In this document: positions 9,590 through 17,994 of the stretch, piece by piece | Layout of the letters: every line of letters begins with the position of its first letter | Position numbering within the stretch: the stretch's first letter is position 1 | NCBI RefSeq assembly: GCF_900105555.1 | Contig: NZ_FNTZ01000001.1 | Coordinates: 2,917,501-2,981,500 of the forward strand | Length of the DNA: 64,000 nt | From: Pseudomonas coleopterorum | GTDB taxonomy: Bacteria > Pseudomonadota > Gammaproteobacteria > Pseudomonadales > Pseudomonadaceae | Direction of reading: 5' to 3' | Made by a program: the position numbers and the translations under genes | The notes under the pieces: model-generated | Database searches by the model: none | Told to the model about the DNA's origin: nothing | Seen by the model: the letters and a program-made list of their open reading frames with translations, nothing else

Positions 9590-10096
9590 TGAAGAATCCT
9601 CAAATCGAAACACAGACTACCGGACGCTGTTCGCGTGGTAATAACCTGAAGACGCGGGGAGCGCCGAACGGTCGGCAGCACGTGCAATGATTGCCACCGA
9701 CCTGCTAACGAAAGACTAAAGGATCGAACCTTGATCCGGGATGCGCAGCGTCGACCTGCTGCAGGGAAAATTGCCGAAGACCGCGAAGGAAAAAGGCAAG
9801 CCTGGACGTGTATGGCAGAGCGGCGCCACGGCCTCATGGGGAAGCTGGCGACCAACACGTGCAGGGCAGCGAAGCGCATGACGGTGATCTGGCGCGAATA
9901 GTACCGAATCGAACCCCGGCGCGGTCAAGAAGTTTGTTGGGTGGACACGTTCAAAACAGGATCGGGGCAAAGCTCGATGCCCTGTGCCGTCCATTGCAAA
10001 CAAACACGGTACTGCGAGCGAACTCTGGCGAGGCCGTCGCCTCAGATACAGGGTAACCTTTCAATCATGGCTGGAAACGGCCGCAGAGGAGTCAAC
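9590..10096. other. Gene-poor stretch
   Basis: About 500 bases without a convincing protein. Both strands carry short open frames, but their translations are Arg/Pro/Ala-rich and have no plausible RBS. The stretch has purine-rich runs near 9720-9800 and no clear Rho-independent terminator. It must hold the promoters for the flanking divergent genes. An unannotated small RNA is possible but not demonstrated. Confidence 0.4.
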
Positions 10097-10333
10097 ATGG
10101 ATCTGCCGAACCCAAGCCTTACTGGCCTTTTCGATCAACTGGGTCTGGACAGCGAAGAAGCTGACATTCAGAAGTTCATTGCCGAGCATCAGCTCGACCA
10201 AGACACCAAGCTGATCGATGCGCCCTTCTGGACTGATCAGCAGCGCAGCTTTCTGAAAGAGGAGCTGCACAGCGATGCGGAGTGGGCACCCATCGTCGAT
10301 GAACTCAACGTGGCCTTGCATCCGCAGGCGTAA
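10097..10333 (+). CDS. DUF2789 family protein
   Basis: 78 residues from ATG 10097, with AGAGGAGT just upstream. A longer in-frame start exists but lacks an RBS. The sequence (PSLTGLFDQLGLDSEEADI, then FIAEHQ, DAPFWTDQQRSFLKEEL, DAEWAPIVDELNVALH) fits the short alpha-helical DUF2789 family common in Pseudomonas. Function unknown; cytosolic. Confidence 0.85.
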   Translation: MDLPNPSLTGLFDQLGLDSEEADIQKFIAEHQLDQDTKLIDAPFWTDQQRSFLKEELHSDAEWAPIVDELNVALHPQA

Positions 10334-10346
10334 GAAACGCCTGCGG
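10322..10346. terminator. Hairpin between convergent genes
   Basis: CCGCAGGCG (10322-10330) pairs with CGCCTGCGG (10338-10346), a perfect 9-bp stem with a 7-base loop overlapping the DUF2789 stop. There is no strong U-tract, so termination is plausible but not certain. It faces the DksA-like gene. Confidence 0.45.
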
Positions 10347-10354
10347 TCTATTGA

Positions 10355-10759
10355 TCACGCTTGACGTTGATGCTTGTCGATCTGCTCGTGGCGCTCTTGC
10401 GCCTCGATGCAGTACTTGGTGGTAGGGCTGATCAACAGGCGCTTCAGGCCGATCGGCTCGCCACTGTCGTCACACCAGCCGAAGCTGTCGTCATTGATGC
10501 GGCCCAGGGCCATTTCCAATTGCGGCAGCAGGCGCTGGTCGCGCTCGATGACATTGACCAGCCAGTGACGCTCCTCTTCCACAGAGGCAGCGTCGGCAGG
10601 ATCGGCGGGCGTGTCCAGGCTTTCAATGGCTACACGGCTTTGCTCGATGCGCTGCTGGGTCTCGATCTTCATGGCCTGCAACAGCTCGGTGAAGTAGGCC
10701 AGTTGCTCAGCGTTCATGTAGTCATCAGCCGGCATGGCCAGCAACTTTTCCTTTGTCAT
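10355..10759 (-). CDS. DksA-family regulator lacking two zinc ligands
   Basis: 134 residues. An N-terminal helical coiled-coil (about 15-90) is followed by the DksA/TraR zinc-finger fold (FGWCDDSGEPIGLKRLLI, then KYCIEAQERHEQ). Of the four canonical cysteines only C96 and C117 remain; the partners are S99 and A120. This is like the zinc-independent DksA2 described in P. aeruginosa, which binds RNA polymerase with ppGpp and works when zinc is scarce. It is not the housekeeping DksA. Convergent with DUF2789. No Zur box was identified. Confidence 0.8.
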   Translation of the reverse strand: MTKEKLLAMPADDYMNAEQLAYFTELLQAMKIETQQRIEQSRVAIESLDTPADPADAASVEEERHWLVNVIERDQRLLPQLEMALGRINDDSFGWCDDSGEPIGLKRLLISPTTKYCIEAQERHEQIDKHQRQA

Positions 10760-11033
10760 TGATTTCTCTGCAAACGAATAATGCGCTAGGGCAAAACAGG
10801 AAGCCCGCGACGCTGTCAGCGACGCAGGCAGAATTCTTCAAGCACCACACGGCACATGGTCAAGAGGGGCGGCAGTCTAAGGCCGGTTTACATGCGCAGC
10901 AACCCTAAATTTGGCAGCGGGCCGAGGGCCTGCTCGCTGGCGCAGGCGCGACCGCGCCACAGGCGGCGGCAGGCAGCCGTCTGGGCGGTTTTTATAGCAT
11001 ACTGGCCGTTACCGATTGCCTGGGGTTTATGCC

Positions 11034-11678
11034 ATGACCGATGTTGAAACAACCGCTTCCGAACCCGTACGACTCGATGCCGTGGAGATTCGCGTACTGG
11101 GCGCACTGATCGAGAAACAGGCCAGCAATCCTGAAACCTACCCATTGACGCTCAATGCGCTGGTGCTGGCGTGCAATCAGAAAACCAGTCGCGAACCGGT
11201 GACCCAGTACACCCAAGGACAGATCGGGCAAAGCCTGCGCGCACTCGAAGGTCGGCAGATGACCCGTCTGGTGATGGGCAGCCGCGCCGATCGCTGGGAG
11301 CACCGGCTGGACAAGGCGCTCGAACTGGTGCCTGCCCAGGTCATTCTGATGGGGCTGATGTTCCTGCGCGGACCGCAGACCGTTGGCGAGCTGCTGACGC
11401 GCAGTGCCCGCCTCCACGATTTCGAGGACGCCGAGCAGATCCTGCATCAGTTGGAGCGTCTTGCGAGCCGCGGCTTCGCGGTACATGTGCCACGCCAGGC
11501 GGGGCAGCGCGAGGATCGCTACAGCCATGCCTTGGGCGATCCTGCGGCTATCGACGCCATCTTGAGCGCCCGGGGCGTGCCGCCCGAGCGCAACGGTTCA
11601 AAACACGACGATACCCGCCTGGACGAGCTGGAGGCACGTATCGCTGCGCTTGAAGAGCGCCTGTCGCGGCTGGAATGA
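11034..11678 (+). CDS. YceH family protein (DUF480)
   Basis: 214 residues from ATG 11034; a TTG 18 bases upstream is less likely. The sequence ([66 protein letters not shown]) is the two-winged-helix YceH family of unknown function. The C-terminus ([20 protein letters not shown]) is a short coiled coil. Convergent with the shikimate dehydrogenase homologue, only 8 bp apart. Confidence 0.9.
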   Translation: MTDVETTASEPVRLDAVEIRVLGALIEKQASNPETYPLTLNALVLACNQKTSREPVTQYTQGQIGQSLRALEGRQMTRLVMGSRADRWEHRLDKALELVPAQVILMGLMFLRGPQTVGELLTRSARLHDFEDAEQILHQLERLASRGFAVHVPRQAGQREDRYSHALGDPAAIDAILSARGVPPERNGSKHDDTRLDELEARIAALEERLSRLE

Positions 11679-11686
11679 CAGCCGTG

Positions 11687-12505
11687 TCAGCCGCGGGCGT
11701 ACTCGGTGGCCAGGCGTAACTGCTCGGCGGTAGGGCGTACGCCGGTGTAGAGCACAAACTGCTCAAGGGCCTGGATGGCGATGACCTCGAGGCCGGTAAT
11801 CACGGGTTTGCCCAGCTCAAGAGCGGCTTTGATCAGTGGCGTCTGCCACGGCAGGGCGACGACGTCGAACACCTGCTGCGCCGCCTTGATGGCGGCCCTA
11901 TCGAACGACAGTTCCTCGGCCTGGTCACTGCCGGTCATGCCGACTGGCGTGACATTGACCAGCAGCTGTGGGCGCGAGTCGCCCAACTCGGCCTGCCAGG
12001 GATAACCGCAGGTATCGGCCAGCGCGCGTCCGGTTTCGTAGTTGCGCGCAATGATCAGGCCATTGCGCAGACCGGCGTCGCGAAACGCCGACGCCACGGC
12101 TTTGGCCATGCCGCCGCTGCCGCGCAGGGCGAACGTGGTGTCGGGGTCGACGGCGTGCGTGTCCAGCAATTGGCGGATGGCCAGATAGTCGGTGTTGTAG
12201 GCTTTCAGATAACCGTTGTCGTTGACGATGGTATTGATCGATTCGATGGCCGAAGCCGATGCATCGAGTTCGTCCACCAAGGGTATGCAGGCTTCCTTGA
12301 ACGGCATCGACACGCCGCAGCCACGGATGCCCAAGGCGCGGATGCCGCCAATGGCGGCCGGCAGATCGCCTGTGGTCATGGCCTTGTAATAATAGTTGAG
12401 ACCCATCTGCTCATACAGATGGTTGTGAAAGCGTACACCGAACGTTCCGGGACGCGCGGCAAGCGACATGCACAGGATGGTGTCGCGGTTGGGAGCAATG
12501 GACAT
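11687..12505 (-). CDS. Shikimate 5-dehydrogenase homologue (AroE-like)
   Basis: 272 residues from ATG 12505 with GGAGG 8 bases upstream. The N-terminal substrate domain (PGTFGVRFHNHLYEQMGL, and GCGVSMPFKEACIPLVDELD with the catalytic Lys of the SMPFK motif) is followed by a Rossmann domain (RGSGGMAKAVASAFRDAG) and the C-terminal AroE helix. It interconverts shikimate or quinate-like substrates with NAD(P)H. The missing typical S-x-S substrate motif at the N-terminus (FGVRFHN instead) suggests a paralogue rather than the biosynthetic AroE. The frame stays open far upstream, but the RBS decides the start. Confidence 0.8.
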   Translation of the reverse strand: MSIAPNRDTILCMSLAARPGTFGVRFHNHLYEQMGLNYYYKAMTTGDLPAAIGGIRALGIRGCGVSMPFKEACIPLVDELDASASAIESINTIVNDNGYLKAYNTDYLAIRQLLDTHAVDPDTTFALRGSGGMAKAVASAFRDAGLRNGLIIARNYETGRALADTCGYPWQAELGDSRPQLLVNVTPVGMTGSDQAEELSFDRAAIKAAQQVFDVVALPWQTPLIKAALELGKPVITGLEVIAIQALEQFVLYTGVRPTAEQLRLATEYARG

Positions 12506-12532
12506 TCTTGGCCTCCGGCGGCGTGGGGCATG

Positions 12533-12560
12533 AAAAAAAACAGGCAGACGTCGCGCTGCC
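12533..12560 (-). terminator. Terminator-like hairpin in the leader of the AroE-like gene
   Basis: On the minus strand GGCAG-N8-CTGCC is followed by TG and eight U. It sits 28 bases upstream of the ATG at 12505 and points in the same direction as that gene, so it may act as an attenuator or terminate readthrough. The stem is only 5 bp, so it is weak. Confidence 0.35.
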
Positions 12561-12688
12561 CTTACACAAAATTTACCCATCGACGGGGACGCTTTTGACG
12601 GTTTTTTTGTCATAGTCATGTCCCCGGCGAAATGATTTGACCCTATCGCAGGTTCGAACGCCAGGGCGCGAAACACGAGGAATCTATC

Positions 12689-13054
12689 ATGATGCGTCAA
12701 CTTCCCAAGATGGCTCTGCTGGTAGGGGCGCTGGCGATGGCCGGTCAGGCCTCGGCGCACGGCGGCGGCTGGCACGGTGCCGGGCCGGGTATATTGGGCG
12801 CGGTACTGGGCGCGGCCGTGGTAGGCGCAGTGGTCACTTCCAATGCGCCGCAGCGGGTCTATGTGGAGCAGCAGCCGGTGTATGTGCAGAGCCCGCCGCC
12901 GGTGTACGTGCAACAACCTGCCTATGTGCAGCAACCGGTGTATGTGCAGTCGCCGCCTGTGTATGTGCAGCCTTATCCGGTGTACGCAGCCCCGCCTCCA
13001 CCGCGTGGCTACTATGGGCCGCCACCGGTGTACTACGGCCCCCCACGCTGGTGA
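12689..13054 (+). CDS. Secreted Pro/Tyr-rich repeat protein
   Basis: 121 residues: a signal peptide (1-23, cut after GQASA), a Gly/His-rich start, one hydrophobic stretch (GILGAVLGAAVVGAVV), then low-complexity repeats of the type PVYVQ-(S/Q)-P (residues about 54-100) and a PPPRGYYGPP tail. RBS GAGGAA lies upstream. Likely an envelope or periplasmic protein; small YVQ-repeat proteins of this sort are common in Pseudomonas and have no known role. An alternative ATG is 3 bases downstream. Confidence 0.75.
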   Translation: MMRQLPKMALLVGALAMAGQASAHGGGWHGAGPGILGAVLGAAVVGAVVTSNAPQRVYVEQQPVYVQSPPPVYVQQPAYVQQPVYVQSPPVYVQPYPVYAAPPPPRGYYGPPPVYYGPPRW

Positions 13055-13167
13055 GTCGCCGCGGCAGGGCGTGATAGGAATCGTCGATGGTGACTATCGA
13101 GCAAGGTGATTTCTATGGGCCGCGGCGAACTCGTAAGGTGGCTGACAGGAACCACCGGAGGTGTCTC

Positions 13168-13347
13168 ATGCCTGTATTAAGAATCATGTCGGTCGTCGGC
13201 AGCGCGGTCCCGGAAAAGTTGCGTGATCTGGGCCTTTTGGCGTGCTGGTACGTGGTGCGCGACGGCGAGCCTGTCAGTGGGCCCCTGCCCTCCCTACCCC
13301 ACGCCAAACAAGCCTTTGCCACGCTCAATGCAGCGCAGCCCCACTAG
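13168..13347 (+). CDS. Small conserved hypothetical protein
   Basis: 59 residues from ATG 13168 with an excellent RBS (CCGGAGG). The sequence MPVLRIMSVVGSAVPEKLRD then LACWYVVRDGEPVSGPLPS has no signal peptide or membrane segment. A strong terminator follows 26 bases later, which supports it being a real short transcript. Function unknown. Confidence 0.65.
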   Translation: MPVLRIMSVVGSAVPEKLRDLGLLACWYVVRDGEPVSGPLPSLPHAKQAFATLNAAQPH

Positions 13348-13372
13348 CCAGCGCACTGCATGGAATGGATCA

Positions 13373-13396
13373 AGCCCCGCTCTGCGGGGCTTTTTA
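13373..13396 (+). terminator. Rho-independent terminator
   Basis: AGCCCCGC, loop TCT, GCGGGGCT, then TTTT. An 8-bp GC-rich stem followed by a U-run ends the small-protein transcript, upstream of pbpG. Confidence 0.85.
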
Positions 13397-13553
13397 ATGG
13401 TGTTTGCGCTGGATGAGCTTTTCTTCACGCACCAGGCCTTGCCGGGCGCGACAATCGACAGGCGCTTTGCCATACTCGCGCCACGTGACAATCGTCACTT
13501 CGAATCCGCTCCACCCCAGGCCCGATCTACCTCTATTTCAGTGAGCGCTCCGC

Positions 13554-14474
13554 GTGAAGACCCCGCTATCTCTTTTCAGCCTGTTGCTGGCTTTGACCAC
13601 TTTCGTCGCCACCCCAAACCTCGAAGCGGCGGAAAAAGCCGCCGTGCCACGGGATCCCTCGCAGTTGCACCTGGCTTCGGGCAGCGCTCTGCTGATCGAT
13701 CTGCAGACCAATAAAGTGGTCTACGAGAACAACGCCGACCATGTGGTGCCTATCGCATCGGTGACCAAGTTGATGACCGGCATGGTCGTGCTGGACGCCA
13801 AGCAGTCGATGAGCGAAGTGATCTCGGTCGACATCACTCACAACAAGGAAATGAAGGGTGTGTTTTCCCGGGTCAAGCTCGGTAGCGAGCTGAACCGCCG
13901 GGACATGCTGCTGATCACCCTGATGTCTTCGGAGAACCGTGCAGCGTCGAGCCTCGCCCATCATTACCCCGGCGGCTACGGCGCTTTCATCGCGGCGATG
14001 AACGCCAAGGCTCGCGCACTGGGCATGACCCATACCCGCTATGTAGAGCCGACCGGCTTGTCGACCAGCAACGTGTCCACCGCCCGTGACCTGGCCAAGT
14101 TGCTGATCGCGGCGCAGCAGTACCCGTTGCTCAGCGAGCTGAGCACCACGCGGGAAAAGACCGTGGCGTTCAAGAAACCCAGCTACACCCTGGGGTTCCA
14201 CAATACCGATCACCTGATCAACAAGGATGACTGGGACATCAAGATCACCAAGACCGGTTTCACCAATATGGCCGGGCACTGTCTGGTGCTGGTGACGCGC
14301 ATGGGCGGCCGACCTGTGGCGATGGTGATCCTCGATGCGTTCGGCAAGTACACCCACTTCGCCGATGCCAGCCGTCTGCGCAAATGGGTAGAAACCGGCA
14401 AGAGCAGCGCGCCGCCAGCCGTGGCGATGGACTACAAGGCGCAGAAAAAGCAGATGCGCCAGGCTGCCGACTGA
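13554..14474 (+). CDS. pbpG: D-alanyl-D-alanine endopeptidase (PBP7)
   Basis: 306 residues, starting at GTG 13554 (no better in-frame ATG before the signal peptide). After a cleavable signal (about 1-25) it has the three penicillin-binding motifs of the S11 family: SVTK (active Ser), SEN and KTG. It has the length of E. coli PBP7 (about 310) and lacks the C-terminal anchor domain of DacA/DacC. It cuts D-Ala-mDAP crosslinks in the periplasm. Monocistronic by position: terminator upstream, convergent gene downstream. Confidence 0.9.
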   Translation: MKTPLSLFSLLLALTTFVATPNLEAAEKAAVPRDPSQLHLASGSALLIDLQTNKVVYENNADHVVPIASVTKLMTGMVVLDAKQSMSEVISVDITHNKEMKGVFSRVKLGSELNRRDMLLITLMSSENRAASSLAHHYPGGYGAFIAAMNAKARALGMTHTRYVEPTGLSTSNVSTARDLAKLLIAAQQYPLLSELSTTREKTVAFKKPSYTLGFHNTDHLINKDDWDIKITKTGFTNMAGHCLVLVTRMGGRPVAMVILDAFGKYTHFADASRLRKWVETGKSSAPPAVAMDYKAQKKQMRQAAD

Positions 14475-14590
14475 CCGCATCCTTCAGGCACGGCGGGCGG
14501 CCTGGTTGCGGTTGTACGTTGTGGCATCGGCACGGGAATCGGCGAGCAGACGCTTGGCGGTGCCGCGATGGGCCGGGAATTGACAGAGCC

Positions 14591-15043
14591 TCAGGCGGTG
14601 GTACTGACCATGGAGCCGGCGGTGCTGCTGCCTGATTCCTGCATGGCTTGAAGCAAGGCGGCGGTAGCGGTCTGCAACCCTGCAGAGGTGGCGACGACCT
14701 GGGCCTGGATGGCGGCTACCGCAGCGGCCTTGCTCTCTTCGCTCTGCTGGCTGGCCTGGACACGAGCCATCTCCTGTTGTTGCTCTTGCAACTGTTTCTG
14801 CAGCTCGGCGATCTGCTTCTGCAGTTGTTTGATCGTGTCCGAGTTGCCGCTGCTGCTACTGCTGCTCTGACTGCCACCCGCCCCGCCTGGGCCACCGACC
14901 GGGGCGTTCGTCGGCGTTGCGGCCGGTGCGGCAGCGGCCTGCGTTGCATCGCTGTCGGCAGTGGACGCGGGAGCGGCGGTGGTTGCGGCGAGCGCTGGGG
15001 TACGGATGCTCAGGTTGCTGGCGATGGTGCTCAAGGTGCTCAT
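14591..15043 (-). CDS. FlxA-like protein
   Basis: 150 residues from ATG 15043. The layout is Ala/Thr-rich N-terminus, Gly/Ser linker, then a coiled coil (DTIKQLQKQIAELQKQLQEQ) and an Ala-rich helix, matching FlxA-like proteins (the E. coli namesake is a FliA-dependent gene). An in-frame open extension to 15154 runs through the promoter and is rejected. A sigma28 promoter with exact spacing lies 32 bases upstream. Probably co-regulated with flagella; molecular role unknown. Convergent with pbpG. Confidence 0.75.
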   Translation of the reverse strand: MSTLSTIASNLSIRTPALAATTAAPASTADSDATQAAAAPAATPTNAPVGGPGGAGGSQSSSSSSGNSDTIKQLQKQIAELQKQLQEQQQEMARVQASQQSEESKAAAVAAIQAQVVATSAGLQTATAALLQAMQESGSSTAGSMVSTTA

Positions 15044-15074
15044 GGCGATCGTGTCCCGATAGGCTGTGACCGTT

Positions 15075-15101
15075 ACATCGGCGCCGATCGGCCAGGCTTT
15101 A
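15075..15101 (-). promoter_or_regulatory. FliA (sigma28) promoter of the FlxA-like gene
   Basis: Minus strand: TAAAGCCT, 11 bases, GCCGATGT. This matches the TAAAGTTT-N11-GCCGATAA consensus in spacing and in the core TAAA and GCCGAT. It ends 32 bases from the start codon. Confidence 0.75.
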
Positions 15102-15261
15102 GGATGCGCCTGTGATTCATCGGCCAATCGCGCGTGCAGGACGACTGGGCTCACGCCGATGGGGTCAGGTGGCGCAAGATGAAAAAAACTTCAACGAGCC
15201 CTGGGCCGATTGTTGTCACAATGCCGCCATCCTCAGCAGAAATCATCGGGTAGAGACCAAC

Positions 15262-15945
15262 ATGACTCGCGTACTGACCATCGAAGACGATGCCGTGACC
15301 GCCAGGGAAATCGTGGCGGAACTGAGCAGCCACGGCCTGCAGGTCGACTGGGTGGACAACGGCCGCGAGGGGCTGGTCAAGGCGGTTAGCGGCAACTATG
15401 ACGTGATCACCCTGGACCGGATGCTGCCGGAGCTCGACGGACTAGCCATCGTGACCACCCTGCGCACCATCGGTGTGAGCACGCCGATCCTGATGATCAG
15501 CGCGCTGTCGGATGTCGACGAGCGGGTGCGTGGTCTGCGTGCCGGTGGTGATGATTACCTGACCAAGCCGTTCGCCTCGGACGAGATGGCCGCCCGAGTC
15601 GAGGTGCTGCTGCGTCGCAACAACGCCGTGGCCGCCGCCGACAACACGCTGCGCGTGGCCGACCTGACGCTGGATCTGATGACCCGCGAGGCGTGCCGTG
15701 GCGAACAGGCGTTGAACCTGCTGCCCACCGAATACAAGCTGCTGGAATTCCTCATGCGCAATGCCGGCCAGATCCTCACGCGTATGATGATTTTCGAGGA
15801 AGTCTGGGGCTATCACTTCGACCCGGGCACCAACCTGATCGACGTGCACATCGGCCGCTTGCGCAAGAAGATCGACCCACCGGGCACCGCACCGTTGATC
15901 AAGACCGTGCGAGGCTCCGGCTATGTCATTGCCGAACCTGTCTAA
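15262..15945 (+). CDS. OmpR/PhoB-family response regulator
   Basis: 227 residues from ATG 15262. The receiver domain has the acidic pair (E8-D9-D10), phospho-acceptor D52 (VITLDRMLP) and K102 (YLTKPF); a winged-helix DNA-binding domain covers about residues 130-225 (LLPTEYKLLEFLMRNAGQIL, HIGRLRKKID, VRGSGYVI). It overlaps the downstream kinase gene by 23 bp, a standard two-component operon. The signal is unknown; the CopR/QseB-like group is the nearest by look. Confidence 0.92.
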   Translation: MTRVLTIEDDAVTAREIVAELSSHGLQVDWVDNGREGLVKAVSGNYDVITLDRMLPELDGLAIVTTLRTIGVSTPILMISALSDVDERVRGLRAGGDDYLTKPFASDEMAARVEVLLRRNNAVAAADNTLRVADLTLDLMTREACRGEQALNLLPTEYKLLEFLMRNAGQILTRMMIFEEVWGYHFDPGTNLIDVHIGRLRKKIDPPGTAPLIKTVRGSGYVIAEPV

Positions 15946-17314
15946 AGGCTGGCGCTCGTCCAGCAGTCGGCTGCTGGCGCTCTACAGTTTTCTGTTCGTG
16001 GCCTGGAGCAGCTTGCTCATGGGCGTGCTGTACTTCGAGGTCTCGGCCTATCTGGCCGATCTGGCGCGGCATTCGCTGATGCAGCGTCAACATCTGTTTT
16101 CGCGCTTTCACGGCGAAGCATTGAACGAGGCGCTGGCTGCCAGCGAAGCGTTCGACGACCGTACCTTCGACGCCTATGGTCTGTTCGATCTGCAATTGCG
16201 GCCGTTGTCTGGCCAGTTGCTGCAGGTGCCGCGAGGTCTTCCACTGGACGGGCGCATCCATGACCTGAACAGTTGCGTGGACAGCGACAACCCGCAAATG
16301 CCGCAGAACAGCTGCGACGCGGTGGCGATGCGCACTCTGGATGGCCGCTGGCTGGTGCTGGTACGCGACAACGGCTCGTTGTTCGCGGTCACTCACATCA
16401 TTCTACGGGCGCTGCTGTGGGGCATTTCCCTGACGATCATTCCCGGCATTGCCGGCTGGCACCTGTTACGGCGCAGGCCGTTGCGGCGCATCCGCGCCAT
16501 CGAAGCGAGCGCCGATGCAATCGTGGCCGGTGATCTGACTACCCGCCTGCCGCTGTCGGACCGGCGCGACGAACTGGACATGCTGGCGGCCATCGTCAAC
16601 GCGATGCTCGAACGTATCGAGCAGCTAATGATCGAGGTCAAGGGTGTCTGCGACAACATTGCCCATGACTTGCGCACGCCGCTGACCCGCCTGCGCGCGC
16701 AGCTCTACCGCATCCAGCAGGAGGCGCCGGCGGATTCGCGCCAGGCGTTGCAACTGGATGAGGTAATCGCTGAAACCGACACGCTGATGGCGCGATTCCG
16801 TGGCTTGTTGCGTATCTCCGAAATCGAGGACCACCGCCGACGTTCGGGCTTCATTTCCTTCGACCCGCAACCCCTGCTGCACGAGCTGCACGACTTCTAT
16901 CTGCCCCTGGCCGAAGACGAGGGCATCAATCTGCGTCTGGACGTGCCGGACACGCTGCCAATGCTGCATGGTGACCGCGCGCTGCTGTTCGAAGCCGTGG
17001 GCAACCTGCTCAGCAACGCCATCAAGTTCACCCCGGCCGACGGCCTGGTGGTGCTGCGCGCCACGGCGGAGAACGGCGCCACGCGGCTGGAGATCAGCGA
17101 CAGCGGGGCGGGCATCGCGCCCGAGGAACGTGAGGCGATCTTTCAACGTTTCTATCGCTGCGAGGGCGATGGCCAGCACAGCGGTTTCGGGCTGGGGCTG
17201 TCGATCGTCGCGGCAGTGGTGAAGCTGCACGGATTCACCCTTGAGGTGGGCAGCAGCGAACAAGGTGGCACGCGGATGACCCTGTGGTGCCGACAAAGCA
17301 AGGCATTGGTGTGA
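15923..17314 (+). CDS. Sensor histidine kinase
   Basis: 463 residues: TM1 about 15-38, a periplasmic domain of about 115 residues with a Cys pair (DLNSCVDSDN, QNSCDAV), TM2 about 158-178, HAMP (RRIRAIEASADAIVAGDLTTRL), and HisKA with H248 (NIAHDLRTPLTRLRAQ). The ATPase domain shows an N box (NLLSNAIKFTP), G1 (DSGAGIAPEE) and G2 (GFGLGLSIV). It partners the regulator it overlaps. The two periplasmic cysteines could form a disulfide or sense redox; this is inference. Confidence 0.92.
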   Translation: MSLPNLSKGWRSSSSRLLALYSFLFVAWSSLLMGVLYFEVSAYLADLARHSLMQRQHLFSRFHGEALNEALAASEAFDDRTFDAYGLFDLQLRPLSGQLLQVPRGLPLDGRIHDLNSCVDSDNPQMPQNSCDAVAMRTLDGRWLVLVRDNGSLFAVTHIILRALLWGISLTIIPGIAGWHLLRRRPLRRIRAIEASADAIVAGDLTTRLPLSDRRDELDMLAAIVNAMLERIEQLMIEVKGVCDNIAHDLRTPLTRLRAQLYRIQQEAPADSRQALQLDEVIAETDTLMARFRGLLRISEIEDHRRRSGFISFDPQPLLHELHDFYLPLAEDEGINLRLDVPDTLPMLHGDRALLFEAVGNLLSNAIKFTPADGLVVLRATAENGATRLEISDSGAGIAPEEREAIFQRFYRCEGDGQHSGFGLGLSIVAAVVKLHGFTLEVGSSEQGGTRMTLWCRQSKALV

Positions 17315-17316
17315 CC

Positions 17317-17979
17317 ATGAACCTGCTCTATATCAGCGATACGCCCGATCCGGCCATGCAACAGGGGTTGGCGCAACATCACACGGCCCTGAGCACGGTC
17401 GGCACGGCCGCCGCAGCGCAGGCACTGGCGCAGGACCGGTACGGCTTCATCGTTCTGGCGCTGGAACGACCCGGCAATAGCCTGCTGCAACATTGCCTGG
17501 CGAACCGAGGCGATGCTGCGGTGATGGTGCTGCTGGCCGACGACGACCGGCTGGCGCGCATCGCTGCGCTGCGCGCCGGTGCCGATGCGTGCCTGGCGCA
17601 GCCGGTGGCCCCTGCCGAGGTGTTGGCGCGCTTGCAGGCCTTGGCTCGGCCGCGCCCCCGGGCGACGGCGCTACCGCCATCGCGTCTGTGGCTGTCGCCT
17701 TCGCGGCTGATGGTTGGGCGGGGTAAACGTCAACAGAGCCTGACGGTGAGCGAGCATCGCTTGCTGGCCATGCTGGCGAGCACCCCCGGCGCGGTCAGCC
17801 GGGAGTCCATCGAGCAGCAGCTATGGGGCACGGGCCTCGAGCCCAAGACCGCACTGATCGAGCGCCACGTGTGCAACCTGCGCCGCAAGCTGGCACAGCT
17901 GGACTGCCCGCAGGCGTTGCAGACCCTGCGCGGTTTCGGCTACAGCCTGGCCGAACCCCTGGTACTGCGCGCGGATTGA
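17317..17979 (+). CDS. OmpR-type regulator with degenerate receiver
   Basis: 220 residues from ATG 17317, 2 bases after the kinase stop, so co-transcribed. The C-terminal winged helix is intact (SLTVSEHRLLAMLASTPGAVS, HVCNLRRKLAQL, LRGFGYSLAE). The N-terminal receiver keeps the fold but the phospho-acceptor position is A48 (FIVLALERPG) and the conserved Lys is Q95 (CLAQPV). It therefore should not be phosphorylated in the usual way. It may act as a constitutive partner or antagonist of the first regulator. Confidence 0.85.
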   Translation: MNLLYISDTPDPAMQQGLAQHHTALSTVGTAAAAQALAQDRYGFIVLALERPGNSLLQHCLANRGDAAVMVLLADDDRLARIAALRAGADACLAQPVAPAEVLARLQALARPRPRATALPPSRLWLSPSRLMVGRGKRQQSLTVSEHRLLAMLASTPGAVSRESIEQQLWGTGLEPKTALIERHVCNLRRKLAQLDCPQALQTLRGFGYSLAEPLVLRAD

Positions 17980-17994
17980 GCATGCCGATCAGGC

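Noticed and set aside
9899..9925. GGGGTTCGATTC on the minus strand, like a tRNA T-loop
   Set aside because: No matching acceptor stem, anticodon arm or CCA-side pairing around it.
12506..12934. In-frame N-terminal extension of the AroE-like protein
   Set aside because: It would add over 140 Arg/His-rich residues, cross the divergent repeat-protein gene and ignore the strong RBS at 12505.
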